DNA of 64,000 nt, from positions 496,001 through 560,000 of the forward strand of contig NZ_SNYH01000002.1 of NCBI RefSeq assembly GCF_004363005.1, given 5' to 3'. This stretch comes from Tenacibaculum caenipelagi. Lineage in GTDB: Bacteria > Bacteroidota > Bacteroidia > Flavobacteriales > Flavobacteriaceae. The position numbers and the translations under genes are program-made. The notes beneath the pieces are model-generated. The model searched no databases, was not told the origin of the DNA, and saw only the letters and a program-made list of their open reading frames with translations. Positions 35,773-44,186 of the stretch are shown in pieces; within the stretch, counting starts at the first letter, position 1; each line of letters opens with the position of its first letter.

Positions 35773-36385
35773 CGATAAAGAAGAAAAACTGAATATACTT
35801 ACACATGGTTTCGGATTGTTGCTAAGTATAATTGCTCTACCATTTTTAATACAAAAATCGTTTGTGTATACTGGTTTTTGGAAAATATCTAGTTTTTATA
35901 TTTATGGAATAAGCATGATAATTCTTTATGCTGCATCTACCTTTTATCATGCAGCAAAAGAACCAAAGCTTAGAAGAAAGCTAAATATTTTTGATCATGC
36001 TGCAATTTATGTACTTATTGCAGGAACCTACACTCCTTTTTGCTTATTAGTATTACCTTCAAAAATGGGATGGTATTTGTTTATAGTAGTTTGGATTTTT
36101 GCTTTAACAGGTGTTATTCTAAAGCTTTTTTTTACTGGGAAGTTTGATAAGTTATCAACAGCTATATATTTGTTAATGGGTTGGCAAATTATATTTTTAA
36201 TCAAACCTTTGATAGATAATTTTTCAAATAATGGCTTACTATATCTTTTTTTTGGTGGAGTTTTTTATACCGCTGGTGCTATTTTTTATTCCATTAATAA
36301 GCTAAAATATAACCACGCAATATTTCATGCTTTTGTTCTCTTAGGAAGCTTTAGTCATTTTATGACTATATATTTATATATCTAG
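35744..36385 (+). CDS. Hemolysin III family membrane protein
   Basis: A 213-residue seven-helix protein of the HlyIII/PAQR family. It shows the N-terminal EEKLNILTHGFG with the first conserved His, then YAASTFYHAAK, then FDHAAIYVLIAGTYTPF, and the final HAIFHAFVLLGSFSHF, where His residues would bind zinc as in PAQR-type hydrolases. I chose ATG 35744 (MSENLNHHYNDKEEKLN). The 13 codons upstream lie within the acyltransferase and are not conserved in kind. Function of bacterial members is uncertain; they are linked to membrane-lipid homeostasis, which fits the neighbour. Confidence 0.88.
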   Translation: MSENLNHHYNDKEEKLNILTHGFGLLLSIIALPFLIQKSFVYTGFWKISSFYIYGISMIILYAASTFYHAAKEPKLRRKLNIFDHAAIYVLIAGTYTPFCLLVLPSKMGWYLFIVVWIFALTGVILKLFFTGKFDKLSTAIYLLMGWQIIFLIKPLIDNFSNNGLLYLFFGGVFYTAGAIFYSINKLKYNHAIFHAFVLLGSFSHFMTIYLYI

Positions 36386-36553
36386 TATTTAAATTTTCAT
36401 TTTAAGTTCTTCTATCTGTTAAAAAAATAAATAAAAAGTAGTTTAAATGTTAATTTATTGTAAATGGTTATTTTTTTACTTGTATTAGTTAGTATTGTAT
36501 TAATCTAACGTGTTTTATAGTTGTAGATTTAATTATTTAAAAATCAATCAATT

Positions 36554-39500
36554 ATGAAGCAAAAAACTATTTTGTTACCCTTCTTAAGCTTTTTAATTTT
36601 ATTTTCAACACCACTTACAGCTCAAGATTGCAGGGTAACCAGCGAAAATCAAAAGGTATTTTTAAAATACCCGAAATCTAAGGTAGAATACGATAATTTT
36701 AATGTTCTTACAAAAAGAATAATTAGAGAAAAAAAACAGACTAAGCTAAATAAGTCTGGAGAAACATATACAATTCCTGTGGTTGTGCATGTTTATGGAG
36801 ATGTTCAACACGGGAAAACAGTCACATACGATAAGGTAAAGACAGCATTAGATAAATTAAATGAAGATTTTAATGGCTTAAATGACGACTTTAACTCTAT
36901 CGATCCTGTTTTTGATGGTAGAAAAGCAACACTAAGTATACGTTTTGCATTGGCAAAAATTGATCCTAATGGAGGAAGTACCAACGGAGTTGTTTTTCAT
37001 GCTGAAAAATCAGGTTACGGTAATGGTGGCGGTTATGACAATCAAATAGCTGCAGATGCCTGGGATAATTATAAGTATATGAATGTGTATATTATGGGAG
37101 ATTTGTATGCAGACGGAAGTGCAACAAACTCTGGAGTTGCATGGTATCCCAATACAGCGATGTCGGATAATAATACAGCGAGAGTTGTTTATAATGGACG
37201 ATATATTTATGGAAATACAGACAAAGAGTTTGCTTCTGTATTAACACATGAATTTGGTCATTGGTTAAATTTAATTCACACGTTTGAAGGTGGATGTAAT
37301 GATCCGAATGGAGATTATGTGGACGATACACCAAAAGAAGACTCTAATTCTGGAGACGATGGTTGTACCATTGGTGCTAGTGATTGTGGTAATTTGATAA
37401 ACTACGAAAATTATATGGGGTATGATGCTGCTGCTGGATGTGGAAAAATGTTTACTGTAGGTCAGATTGATAGAATGATAGCAGCATTAGAGCATCCAGC
37501 TCGTAAACCTCTGTGGCAACCTGCAAACTTAACGGCTACAGGAGTTAATTTAAATGGGGCGTCTCTAATAGTTGATTCTACTACAGTAGAAGAAACACTG
37601 TCAAATGATGGTTCAATAGTTAATGAGGCTAAAAATATATCGATAGAAGGAGCAACTTTCTCAGTTTCTTCGGGAAATTTAACTTCAGGAACTCATTTTG
37701 ATGCCAATCTTCCTCAAGGGTTGTCAGTTCAAATAACAGCACTTAATAATAAAACGCTGAGTGTAAAATTTGTAGGAAAAGCAACAAACCATTCTAAATT
37801 AAATAATACTACAGGTTCAGTTACATTTAAAGATGCCGCAGTTTCAGGAGGGATTTCCTCTTTAAACTCTAATAAAGTGACGTTTAATTTTTCTTTTTAT
37901 GATCCTTATAAAGTAGTGTATTTTGATAACCAAGATTACACCGCAAATTCAGGAAATACCTGGACGTTTTTTACAATAGATGGTGCTACTAACAATAGGT
38001 TTGGAACTTTTTATGAGAATAATTCATTGATATTAGAGACCTATAAAAAAGCATTGGTATGTCAATCAGGGACTAGAAATGTGAAACCAATTGAACTGAA
38101 TACAGTAATTGATCAGCAAAGTTCTTGGGTAGATGGTGGAGGATATCCTGATTTACATGTAATTAGAAAATCGAGTTATACTTCTTGGGATGGTAAAACG
38201 GCTTATATAGGTTTTCAATTAGAACTATACCCAGGAAAAACTAATTATGGTTGGTTTAGAGTTAGTGTTAACAATAGTGGTACTTCTTATACTTTATTAG
38301 ATTATGCGTATAGTACTGAACCTTTTGGGACTATCAAAGCAGGAAGCAAGGTTTGGGATGGAGATACTGGAGCTACTTGTAATGATGGAATCCAAAATGG
38401 AGATGAAACTGGTGTGGATTGTGGTGGTTCATGCGAACCTTGTACAGTAATATATTGTGATTCCAACGGAAAGAGTGTAAATGATGAATTTATTAGTAAA
38501 GTTGAATTAAATACAATTAGCAATAGTTCGTCAGGATCAAGTGGAGGATATGAAGATTATACAGAAAGTATATCTACAACACTATCAATAGATAGTGATT
38601 ATTCAATAAGAATTACTCCTAGTTGGAGCAGTACTGTTTATTCGGAAGGATATAGCGTTTGGATTGATTACAATCAAGATGGAGATTTTACAGATGCAGG
38701 TGAACAAGTTTGGACTAAAACAGCTTCAAAAGATACTTCGGTAACAGGACAGTTTTCAGTTCCTGGTACTGCTAAATTGGGAAGTACAAGGATGAGAGTT
38801 TCTATGAAATATAATGGTATACCTACGTCTTGTGAATCGTTTAATTATGGTGAAGTTGAAGATTACAAAATAACAATAAAAGAAGATTCACTACCAACTT
38901 GTGATGACGGAATTCAGAATGGAGATGAAACTGGGGTTGACTGTGGAGGTAGCTGTACACCATGTAGTGGCAATGATGAAATAGTATATGTAGATATTCC
39001 AGACCTAACCGTGAGTGCTAGTAATACGTGGGAGTTTTTTAGAATAGAAACAGGAGATGATACTGGTTATGGTGCGTGGTACAGTAGTGGTTCAGTAAGA
39101 CTTGTTACTTACAATAAAGATATTGTTTGTGAAGGAAATACTAGAAACGTATCACTTTTGGGAGAAAATGTAGCAGTAGGTTCATCAAGTAATTTTGTAG
39201 CAGAGTCTAATAGCTATGTGGTTAGTTCTGATGATTACTCTAGTTCGAATGGAAAGAATGGATTTATAGGGTTTACATTTAAAATAAATGGAAACATACA
39301 TTATGGATGGTTTCACATAATCGTAGCAAATGATGGAAAATCATATTCAATTACAGATTATGCTTACAATAAAATGGCCAATGGAACAATTTATACTGAA
39401 ACAAGAGGAACTGTAGGTCCAAATAATGATAAAAATACTTTTGATACAAATTTAGTATCAGTGACTCCTAATCCATTTAAGATGAAAGCTAAAATTGACA

Positions 39501-39697
39501 TATCAAGTATAGAGAATAAGAGCGGAATGAAATTAGAGGTATATGATTTATCAGGAAGGTATATTTACGGAAGAGCAATTCCTTCGTCATCAACATCAGT
39601 TATAGTGGACGATACCATGATTAAAAAAAGTGGAATATATTTATTAAAAATATATACAGGAAAAGATGTAAAAACAATGAGTGTAATAAAAGAATAA
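36554..39697 (+). CDS. Secreted M43-family zinc metallopeptidase with GEVED domain and T9SS tail
   Basis: A 1047-residue protein. Signal peptide 1-~24 (TAQ). The metalloprotease domain (~70-320) has the pappalysin/ulilysin-type motif H232-E-F-G-H-x5-H242 and a later ENYMGYD Met-turn. A GEVED domain (~645-775, ending FNYGEVEDY) is flanked by two Cys-rich copies of C-x-DGIQNGDETGVDCGG (about 614 and 783). Two homologous beta domains of ~145 residues occur at ~450-600 and ~808-955. The last ~80 residues (SVTPNPF, LEVYDLSGR, GIYLLKI) form a type A sorting signal for type IX secretion. It is likely a cell-surface or extracellular endopeptidase. Monocistronic. Confidence 0.92.
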   Translation: MKQKTILLPFLSFLILFSTPLTAQDCRVTSENQKVFLKYPKSKVEYDNFNVLTKRIIREKKQTKLNKSGETYTIPVVVHVYGDVQHGKTVTYDKVKTALDKLNEDFNGLNDDFNSIDPVFDGRKATLSIRFALAKIDPNGGSTNGVVFHAEKSGYGNGGGYDNQIAADAWDNYKYMNVYIMGDLYADGSATNSGVAWYPNTAMSDNNTARVVYNGRYIYGNTDKEFASVLTHEFGHWLNLIHTFEGGCNDPNGDYVDDTPKEDSNSGDDGCTIGASDCGNLINYENYMGYDAAAGCGKMFTVGQIDRMIAALEHPARKPLWQPANLTATGVNLNGASLIVDSTTVEETLSNDGSIVNEAKNISIEGATFSVSSGNLTSGTHFDANLPQGLSVQITALNNKTLSVKFVGKATNHSKLNNTTGSVTFKDAAVSGGISSLNSNKVTFNFSFYDPYKVVYFDNQDYTANSGNTWTFFTIDGATNNRFGTFYENNSLILETYKKALVCQSGTRNVKPIELNTVIDQQSSWVDGGGYPDLHVIRKSSYTSWDGKTAYIGFQLELYPGKTNYGWFRVSVNNSGTSYTLLDYAYSTEPFGTIKAGSKVWDGDTGATCNDGIQNGDETGVDCGGSCEPCTVIYCDSNGKSVNDEFISKVELNTISNSSSGSSGGYEDYTESISTTLSIDSDYSIRITPSWSSTVYSEGYSVWIDYNQDGDFTDAGEQVWTKTASKDTSVTGQFSVPGTAKLGSTRMRVSMKYNGIPTSCESFNYGEVEDYKITIKEDSLPTCDDGIQNGDETGVDCGGSCTPCSGNDEIVYVDIPDLTVSASNTWEFFRIETGDDTGYGAWYSSGSVRLVTYNKDIVCEGNTRNVSLLGENVAVGSSSNFVAESNSYVVSSDDYSSSNGKNGFIGFTFKINGNIHYGWFHIIVANDGKSYSITDYAYNKMANGTIYTETRGTVGPNNDKNTFDTNLVSVTPNPFKMKAKIDISSIENKSGMKLEVYDLSGRYIYGRAIPSSSTSVIVDDTMIKKSGIYLLKIYTGKDVKTMSVIKE

Positions 39698-39722
39698 GAA
39701 TTTACTTCTTAATATAAATTTT

Positions 39723-39753
39723 AAGCCTGTTTGAGTTTTCAAGCAGGCTTTTT
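39723..39753. terminator. Bidirectional intrinsic terminator
   Basis: AAGCCTGTTTGA / TCAAGCAGGCTT with a 4-nt loop (one G-T pair) and a T run, between the convergent protease and CYTH genes. Confidence 0.8.
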
Positions 39754-40222
39754 ACCATTTATTGTAAGGTGTTTTGCTTAAGTTTGAGTTGTAATATTTG
39801 GTAATTCCAGTTACTTCTTTACCTAACCATTGGGGTTTGATAAAATGCTCATTTTCGTTTTCTAATTCTACTTCAGCAATTAATAAACCAGTATTTTCAC
39901 CTAAAAATTCATCTACTTCAAAAGTGTGATTTTCTATTTTTATGAGGTATCGGTATTTTTCAATAATTCCTTTTTCACATAAACTGAAAAGGTTTTCGGC
40001 TTCGTTTTTGTCAATTTTCTTTTCCCATTCGAAACGGGTTGTTCCATTAGTGCTTGAAGGACCTTTGATGGTTAAAAAACCTTTATCATCTTTAATTCGA
40101 ACGCGTACAACACGCTCTTTGTTAGAATTTAAAAAACCTTGTTTAATGTAGTTTTTTTGGAAAGCACCTTGTTTAAAATCTGAAGATTTTACTAAGAATT
40201 TTCGCTCTATTTCTACTGCCAT
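39752..40222 (-). CDS. CYTH domain protein (triphosphate tunnel metalloenzyme)
   Basis: A 156-residue soluble protein beginning with the hallmark E-x-E-x-K motif (VEIERKFLV, residues 3-11), then RVRIKDDKGFLTIKG and FEWEKKI, the charged strands that line the tunnel. The family hydrolyses inorganic triphosphate or acts on other triphosphates. Bacterial single-domain members are mostly tripolyphosphatases. Cellular role here unknown. It is divergent from recO. Confidence 0.9.
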   Translation of the reverse strand: MAVEIERKFLVKSSDFKQGAFQKNYIKQGFLNSNKERVVRVRIKDDKGFLTIKGPSSTNGTTRFEWEKKIDKNEAENLFSLCEKGIIEKYRYLIKIENHTFEVDEFLGENTGLLIAEVELENENEHFIKPQWLGKEVTGITKYYNSNLSKTPYNKW

Positions 40223-40314
40223 ATGAAATCAAATCAAATTTGTACGAATGTACCATTTTTGTTGGGATTATTGAATATCTTTGATCGATGATTTTAACAG
40301 ATAAATTCAATTAA

Positions 40315-41037
40315 ATGGCGGTTGTTACTACCAAAGCTATTGTTTTAAGTTCTCTTAAGTATGGTGATACTAGCTTGATTGTAAAATGCTTTACTTTACA
40401 AGAAGGGGTGAAATCATATATGATAAAAGGAGTGTTAAAGGCAAAAAAAGGAAAATTAAAACCGGCACACTTTCAACCGTTAACACAATTACAAATCGTA
40501 GCGAGTCACAGTAATAAAAGTTCATTACATTCTATTAAAGAAGTACAAGTGATTCATTCGTATGAAACCATTTATGCTTCTGTGGTAAAGCAAACAATCG
40601 TAATGTTTTTGTCTGAAGTGTTATCAACAATAATTCAAGAAGAAGAAGAAAATTTATCCTTATATCAATATGTAGAAACATCTTTAATTTGGTTAGATAC
40701 ACACGATACAATTGCCAACTTTCATTTGTTGTTTTTGTTGAATTTATCTAAGTATTTAGGTTTTTATCCAGATGCATCAGAAGCAGAGAAAAAAGCATTC
40801 AATTTACAAGAAGGAAGGTTTACAGATATGGTTTATGAGAAAGGAAACTTATCAAGTAAAGAAATGATTCTTTTTAAAAGCTTGTTAGGCATAAATTTTG
40901 ATGCAATACATTCAGTTTCCTATTCAAAAAAGGAAAGACAAATTATTCTTCGAATTATAATTCAGTATTATGAATTGCATTTGGAAGGATTTAGAAAACC
41001 TAAATCATTAGACGTTTTAGAAACCGTTTTTAGTTAA
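40315..41037 (+). CDS. recO: DNA repair protein RecO
   Basis: A 240-residue protein with the RecO OB-fold start (TTKAIVLSSLKYGDTSLIVKCFT), a KGVLKAKKGKLKPAHFQPLTQL segment, and a helical C-terminal domain without the zinc-binding Cys cluster seen in some orthologues. RecO loads RecA on SSB-coated DNA with RecR. It ends 3 nt before the next receptor gene. Confidence 0.93.
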   Translation: MAVVTTKAIVLSSLKYGDTSLIVKCFTLQEGVKSYMIKGVLKAKKGKLKPAHFQPLTQLQIVASHSNKSSLHSIKEVQVIHSYETIYASVVKQTIVMFLSEVLSTIIQEEEENLSLYQYVETSLIWLDTHDTIANFHLLFLLNLSKYLGFYPDASEAEKKAFNLQEGRFTDMVYEKGNLSSKEMILFKSLLGINFDAIHSVSYSKKERQIILRIIIQYYELHLEGFRKPKSLDVLETVFS

Positions 41038-41040
41038 TTT

Positions 41041-43533
41041 ATGAAACAAAAAATTACTCTATTTTTTTTATTACTTGTTACTTCAGTTTTTTCTCAGAAT
41101 ATTACCATAATTGATGTTGAGACAGGAAAGCCGATTGATGCTGTTGCTGTGTTTAATAAAAGTAGAACGATATCGGCTGTAAGTGATGAAATGGGGAAAG
41201 TTGATATTTCAGATTTTCAAAAAAATGAAACACTAATTTTTTCACATGTATCGTATTCTGAGTATCGAGAAAAAAAATCAGTATTAAAAAAGAATAATTA
41301 CCGTTTGTATTTATCTAAAAATTCTGAACAGTTAGATGAGGTGGTGGTTTCAGTGTTTAAAAATAGAGAAAAAACCAATCGTATTGCTGAACAAATAGCA
41401 GTAGTGTCATCGGAAGAAATAGAAAAATTATCACCACAAACATCAGCAGATTTGCTAGCGAGTGTACCAGGAATAAAAATTCAAAAGTCACAATTTGGAG
41501 GTGGTAGCCCTGTTATGAGAGGTATGGAAAGTAATCGAGTATTGTTGGTAGTAGATGGAGTACGAATGAATAATGCGATTTATCGAAAAGGGCACTTACA
41601 AAATTCGATTACAGTAGCCCCTAATTTATTAGATAGAACAGAAATTGTTTTCGGTCCATCATCAGTAATTTATGGTTCAGATGCTTTGGGGGGAGTTATT
41701 CACTACTATACCAAGACGCCAAAATTATCAGAAAAAGGTAGTGAAATTAAAGGGGGTACTTTTTTGCGATATAGTTCTGCAAACAATGAAGTGACTAATG
41801 TGGTATCTGCCGAACTTCGATTTAAAAAGTGGGCATCATTTACAAGTGTGTCACACAGTAATTTTGGAGATTTAAAAATGGGTAAAAACCGTTCTCATGG
41901 TTTCGACGATTGGGGAAAAGTGCCTTTTTATTCTGATAATTCCAGTATTTATTATAACGATACACCAGTTGTAAATTCTGATAAAAATTCACAAAGAAAT
42001 ACAGGTTATAACCAAACGGATGTATTGCAAAAATTCTATATTCCTTTTTCAAAAAATACTGACTTCAAATTAAACTTCCAATATTCAACATCTTCAAACA
42101 TTCCACGTTTTGACAAGTTAACGGAATTAAAAAAAGAAAGTTTAAAATTTGCTGAATGGTATTATGGTCCACAAAATCGCTTGTTAATATCACCACAACT
42201 GATTATCAATCCAAAGAAAAAGTGGCTGGATAATGGTACAATTACCCTGGCATATCAAAATATAAAAGAAAGTCGAATTCAGCGAAAATTTGGAAGTCTA
42301 GATAGGTCGTATAGAAAAGAAAATGTAGATGTTTTTAGTTTGAATGGAGATTTTATAGTGCCATTGGCAAAGCATAGAAATTTGGGTTACGGAGTGGAAG
42401 TTGCGTATAACGATGTCGCATCAAATTCATATGGAAAAACGTTACGTGTTGATGGTAATAAAATTGTAGGTTTTGATGGAGATTTTACAGTGCAGTCTCG
42501 TTATCCAGACGGCGGAAGTAGTTATTTAAGTTCTGCTTTTTATGTAGATTATCGTCAAGATATTAATAGTAAATCTACCTTAAATACAGGAGTTAGAGGT
42601 ACACATACTGTGTTAAAAGCAAAATGGATAGATGAAACATTTATTGAAATACCGCAAAGTGATATTAGATTAGATAGTCAATCATTAACCGCAACTATAG
42701 GCTATGTATATAAACCAACTAGAAGTTGGCAAATTAACGGGGTAATCTCTTCAGGGTTTCGCTCTCCAAATATTGATGATGTAGGGAAAATTAGAGAGAA
42801 GAGTGGTAAGTTAACAGTTCCCAATACAGAGTTAGGTCCTGAGTATGCTTATAACTTTGAGGTTGGACTTCAAAAATATTTTAACAATAGAAAATTTAGA
42901 ATTGGGTTGAATGCATATTACACAATTTTAGATAAAAATATAACGAGAGCTCCTTATTCATTTTTTGGGCAAAGTACAGTATCTTATGATGGGGATGAAT
43001 ACAACACAGCAGACGGAGAAATCTTAACGAATTTAAATATGGGAAGAGCTTATATAACTGGTTTCACAGCAAGTTATGAAGGTAAATTGTTTGAACATTG
43101 GAAAACTTCGGGTTCTGTTACTTATACAAAAGGGCATACATATAGAGACGATTTACCATCAAGTGGACCTCTATCGTCTATTCCTCCGTTATTTGGTCGT
43201 TTTGATTTAAACTATGTTCGTAAGAAGTTTGAAGGAGGAGCTAACCTTGTTTTTAATGCTAAAAAGAATATTTCAGATTATAATTTGGTTGAAGGGATTG
43301 ATAACCCTCAACAAACACCGATTGTAAACCCTGATGCTACTGAAGATATTGATAAGTATTATGGAACACCTAGTTGGATGACAGTTGGTTTATACGGAAA
43401 ATATCAGCTTAATAAGAGTATTGCTGTACAGGCTCAGTTATCTAATTTATTTGATGAGCATTATAAAGAGTTTGCCTCAGGAGTTTCTGCAGCAGGACGC
43501 AATATTTCAGTATCTTTGCAAACAAATTTTTAA
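41041..43533 (+). CDS. TonB-dependent receptor with short regulatory N-domain
   Basis: An 830-residue outer-membrane receptor. Signal peptide (~1-19, VFSQ), a compact carboxypeptidase-regulatory domain (~20-97), a plug (~110-240: VPGIKIQKSQFGGGSPVMRGM, VDGVRMNN, IVFGPSSVIYGSDALGGVI) and a barrel ending in SLQTNF. The plug wording resembles haem/haemoglobin and transferrin-type receptors, but FRAP/NPNL-type haem motifs are not evident, so the ligand is open. It follows recO after 3 nt, so read-through is likely. Confidence 0.88.
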   Translation: MKQKITLFFLLLVTSVFSQNITIIDVETGKPIDAVAVFNKSRTISAVSDEMGKVDISDFQKNETLIFSHVSYSEYREKKSVLKKNNYRLYLSKNSEQLDEVVVSVFKNREKTNRIAEQIAVVSSEEIEKLSPQTSADLLASVPGIKIQKSQFGGGSPVMRGMESNRVLLVVDGVRMNNAIYRKGHLQNSITVAPNLLDRTEIVFGPSSVIYGSDALGGVIHYYTKTPKLSEKGSEIKGGTFLRYSSANNEVTNVVSAELRFKKWASFTSVSHSNFGDLKMGKNRSHGFDDWGKVPFYSDNSSIYYNDTPVVNSDKNSQRNTGYNQTDVLQKFYIPFSKNTDFKLNFQYSTSSNIPRFDKLTELKKESLKFAEWYYGPQNRLLISPQLIINPKKKWLDNGTITLAYQNIKESRIQRKFGSLDRSYRKENVDVFSLNGDFIVPLAKHRNLGYGVEVAYNDVASNSYGKTLRVDGNKIVGFDGDFTVQSRYPDGGSSYLSSAFYVDYRQDINSKSTLNTGVRGTHTVLKAKWIDETFIEIPQSDIRLDSQSLTATIGYVYKPTRSWQINGVISSGFRSPNIDDVGKIREKSGKLTVPNTELGPEYAYNFEVGLQKYFNNRKFRIGLNAYYTILDKNITRAPYSFFGQSTVSYDGDEYNTADGEILTNLNMGRAYITGFTASYEGKLFEHWKTSGSVTYTKGHTYRDDLPSSGPLSSIPPLFGRFDLNYVRKKFEGGANLVFNAKKNISDYNLVEGIDNPQQTPIVNPDATEDIDKYYGTPSWMTVGLYGKYQLNKSIAVQAQLSNLFDEHYKEFASGVSAAGRNISVSLQTNF

Positions 43534-43543
43534 GCAAAAGCAA

Positions 43544-43837
43544 ATGATTAATTTTTTTAGATTAGTAAGTTTATTAGAAGGAATATCTTATATTTTATTA
43601 CTTTTTATAGCAGTGCCAATTAAATATACTCAAGGAAATCCTGAGTATGTAAAAATGCTAGGAATGCCCCATGGATTACTATTTGTAGGATATATCGTAT
43701 TAGCAATTATGTTGAAGTACGATTTAAACTGGAACACTAAAAACTTCGGAATCGTTTGTTTGTTATCTATATTACCTTTCGGAACATTTTTCGTTGGAAA
43801 ATATCTTAAACAAGAAGGAGATTATAAAAAATCTTAA
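43544..43837 (+). CDS. DUF3817 membrane protein
   Basis: A 97-residue protein with three TM segments, with the DUF3817 pattern: FFRLVSLLEGISYILLLFIAVPIKY, EYVKMLGMPHGLLFVGYI, and PFGTFFVGKYLK at the end. ATG 43544 lies 10 nt after the receptor stop. A longer in-frame extension runs inside the receptor and is rejected. Family function unknown. Confidence 0.85.
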   Translation: MINFFRLVSLLEGISYILLLFIAVPIKYTQGNPEYVKMLGMPHGLLFVGYIVLAIMLKYDLNWNTKNFGIVCLLSILPFGTFFVGKYLKQEGDYKKS

Positions 43838-43857
43838 GACAGACTTAATATGTAAAT

Positions 43858-43907
43858 TATAGAGTAATCTTTTAATCTAAGTTTTCTAATTAAAAGATTA
43901 CTCTATA
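43858..43907. terminator. Long perfect hairpin between convergent genes
   Basis: Positions 43858-43876 and 43889-43907 are perfect 19-nt reverse complements (TATAGAGTAATCTTTTAAT) with a 12-nt loop. It lies between the DUF3817 and moaD stops and would end both transcripts, although U-runs are short. Confidence 0.75.
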
Positions 43908-43921
43908 TAAATAACTATAAT

Positions 43922-44164
43922 TTATCCTCCGCTTACTGGTGGGATAATAGCAATTACATCATTTTCTTGTATTAAAGCTTCATCGGTAGCATAGCTCTCA
44001 TTAATGGCTACGGCATAAGAACTCATTTTTTGGAACTCTGGAAATTCAGCTGAAAGAAATTCTTTAAAACTAGCGATAGTGCTTTTGTTAGGAAGCTCTA
44101 TTGTTAGTGAAGAATTACCTGCTAAGTCTGCAGCAATACCAAAAAGTAATAGGGTTGTTTTCAT
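43922..44164 (-). CDS. moaD: Molybdopterin synthase sulfur carrier subunit
   Basis: An 80-residue beta-grasp protein ending in the diglycine tail (IAIIPPVSGG) that is adenylated and thiocarboxylated to carry sulfur to MoaE. It shows LLFGIAADLAG at the start and ALIQENDVIAIIPPV before the tail, as in MoaD. ThiS is less likely because of length and the ADLAG segment. It lies in the same direction as, but separate from, the DUF5686 gene upstream. moaE is 16 kb away at 27391. Confidence 0.88.
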   Translation of the reverse strand: MKTTLLLFGIAADLAGNSSLTIELPNKSTIASFKEFLSAEFPEFQKMSSYAVAINESYATDEALIQENDVIAIIPPVSGG

Positions 44165-44186
44165 GTAAAACGGATATGATACAAAT

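Noticed and set aside
38380..38965. CRISPR-like or tandem DNA repeat
   Set aside because: The similar sequences at about 38384 and 38917 code for the same Cys-rich protein unit and have no regular spacers.
43858..43907. Small mobile element or MITE
   Set aside because: A single 19-bp hairpin between two convergent stops, with no target duplication and no second copy noticed; better explained as a terminator.
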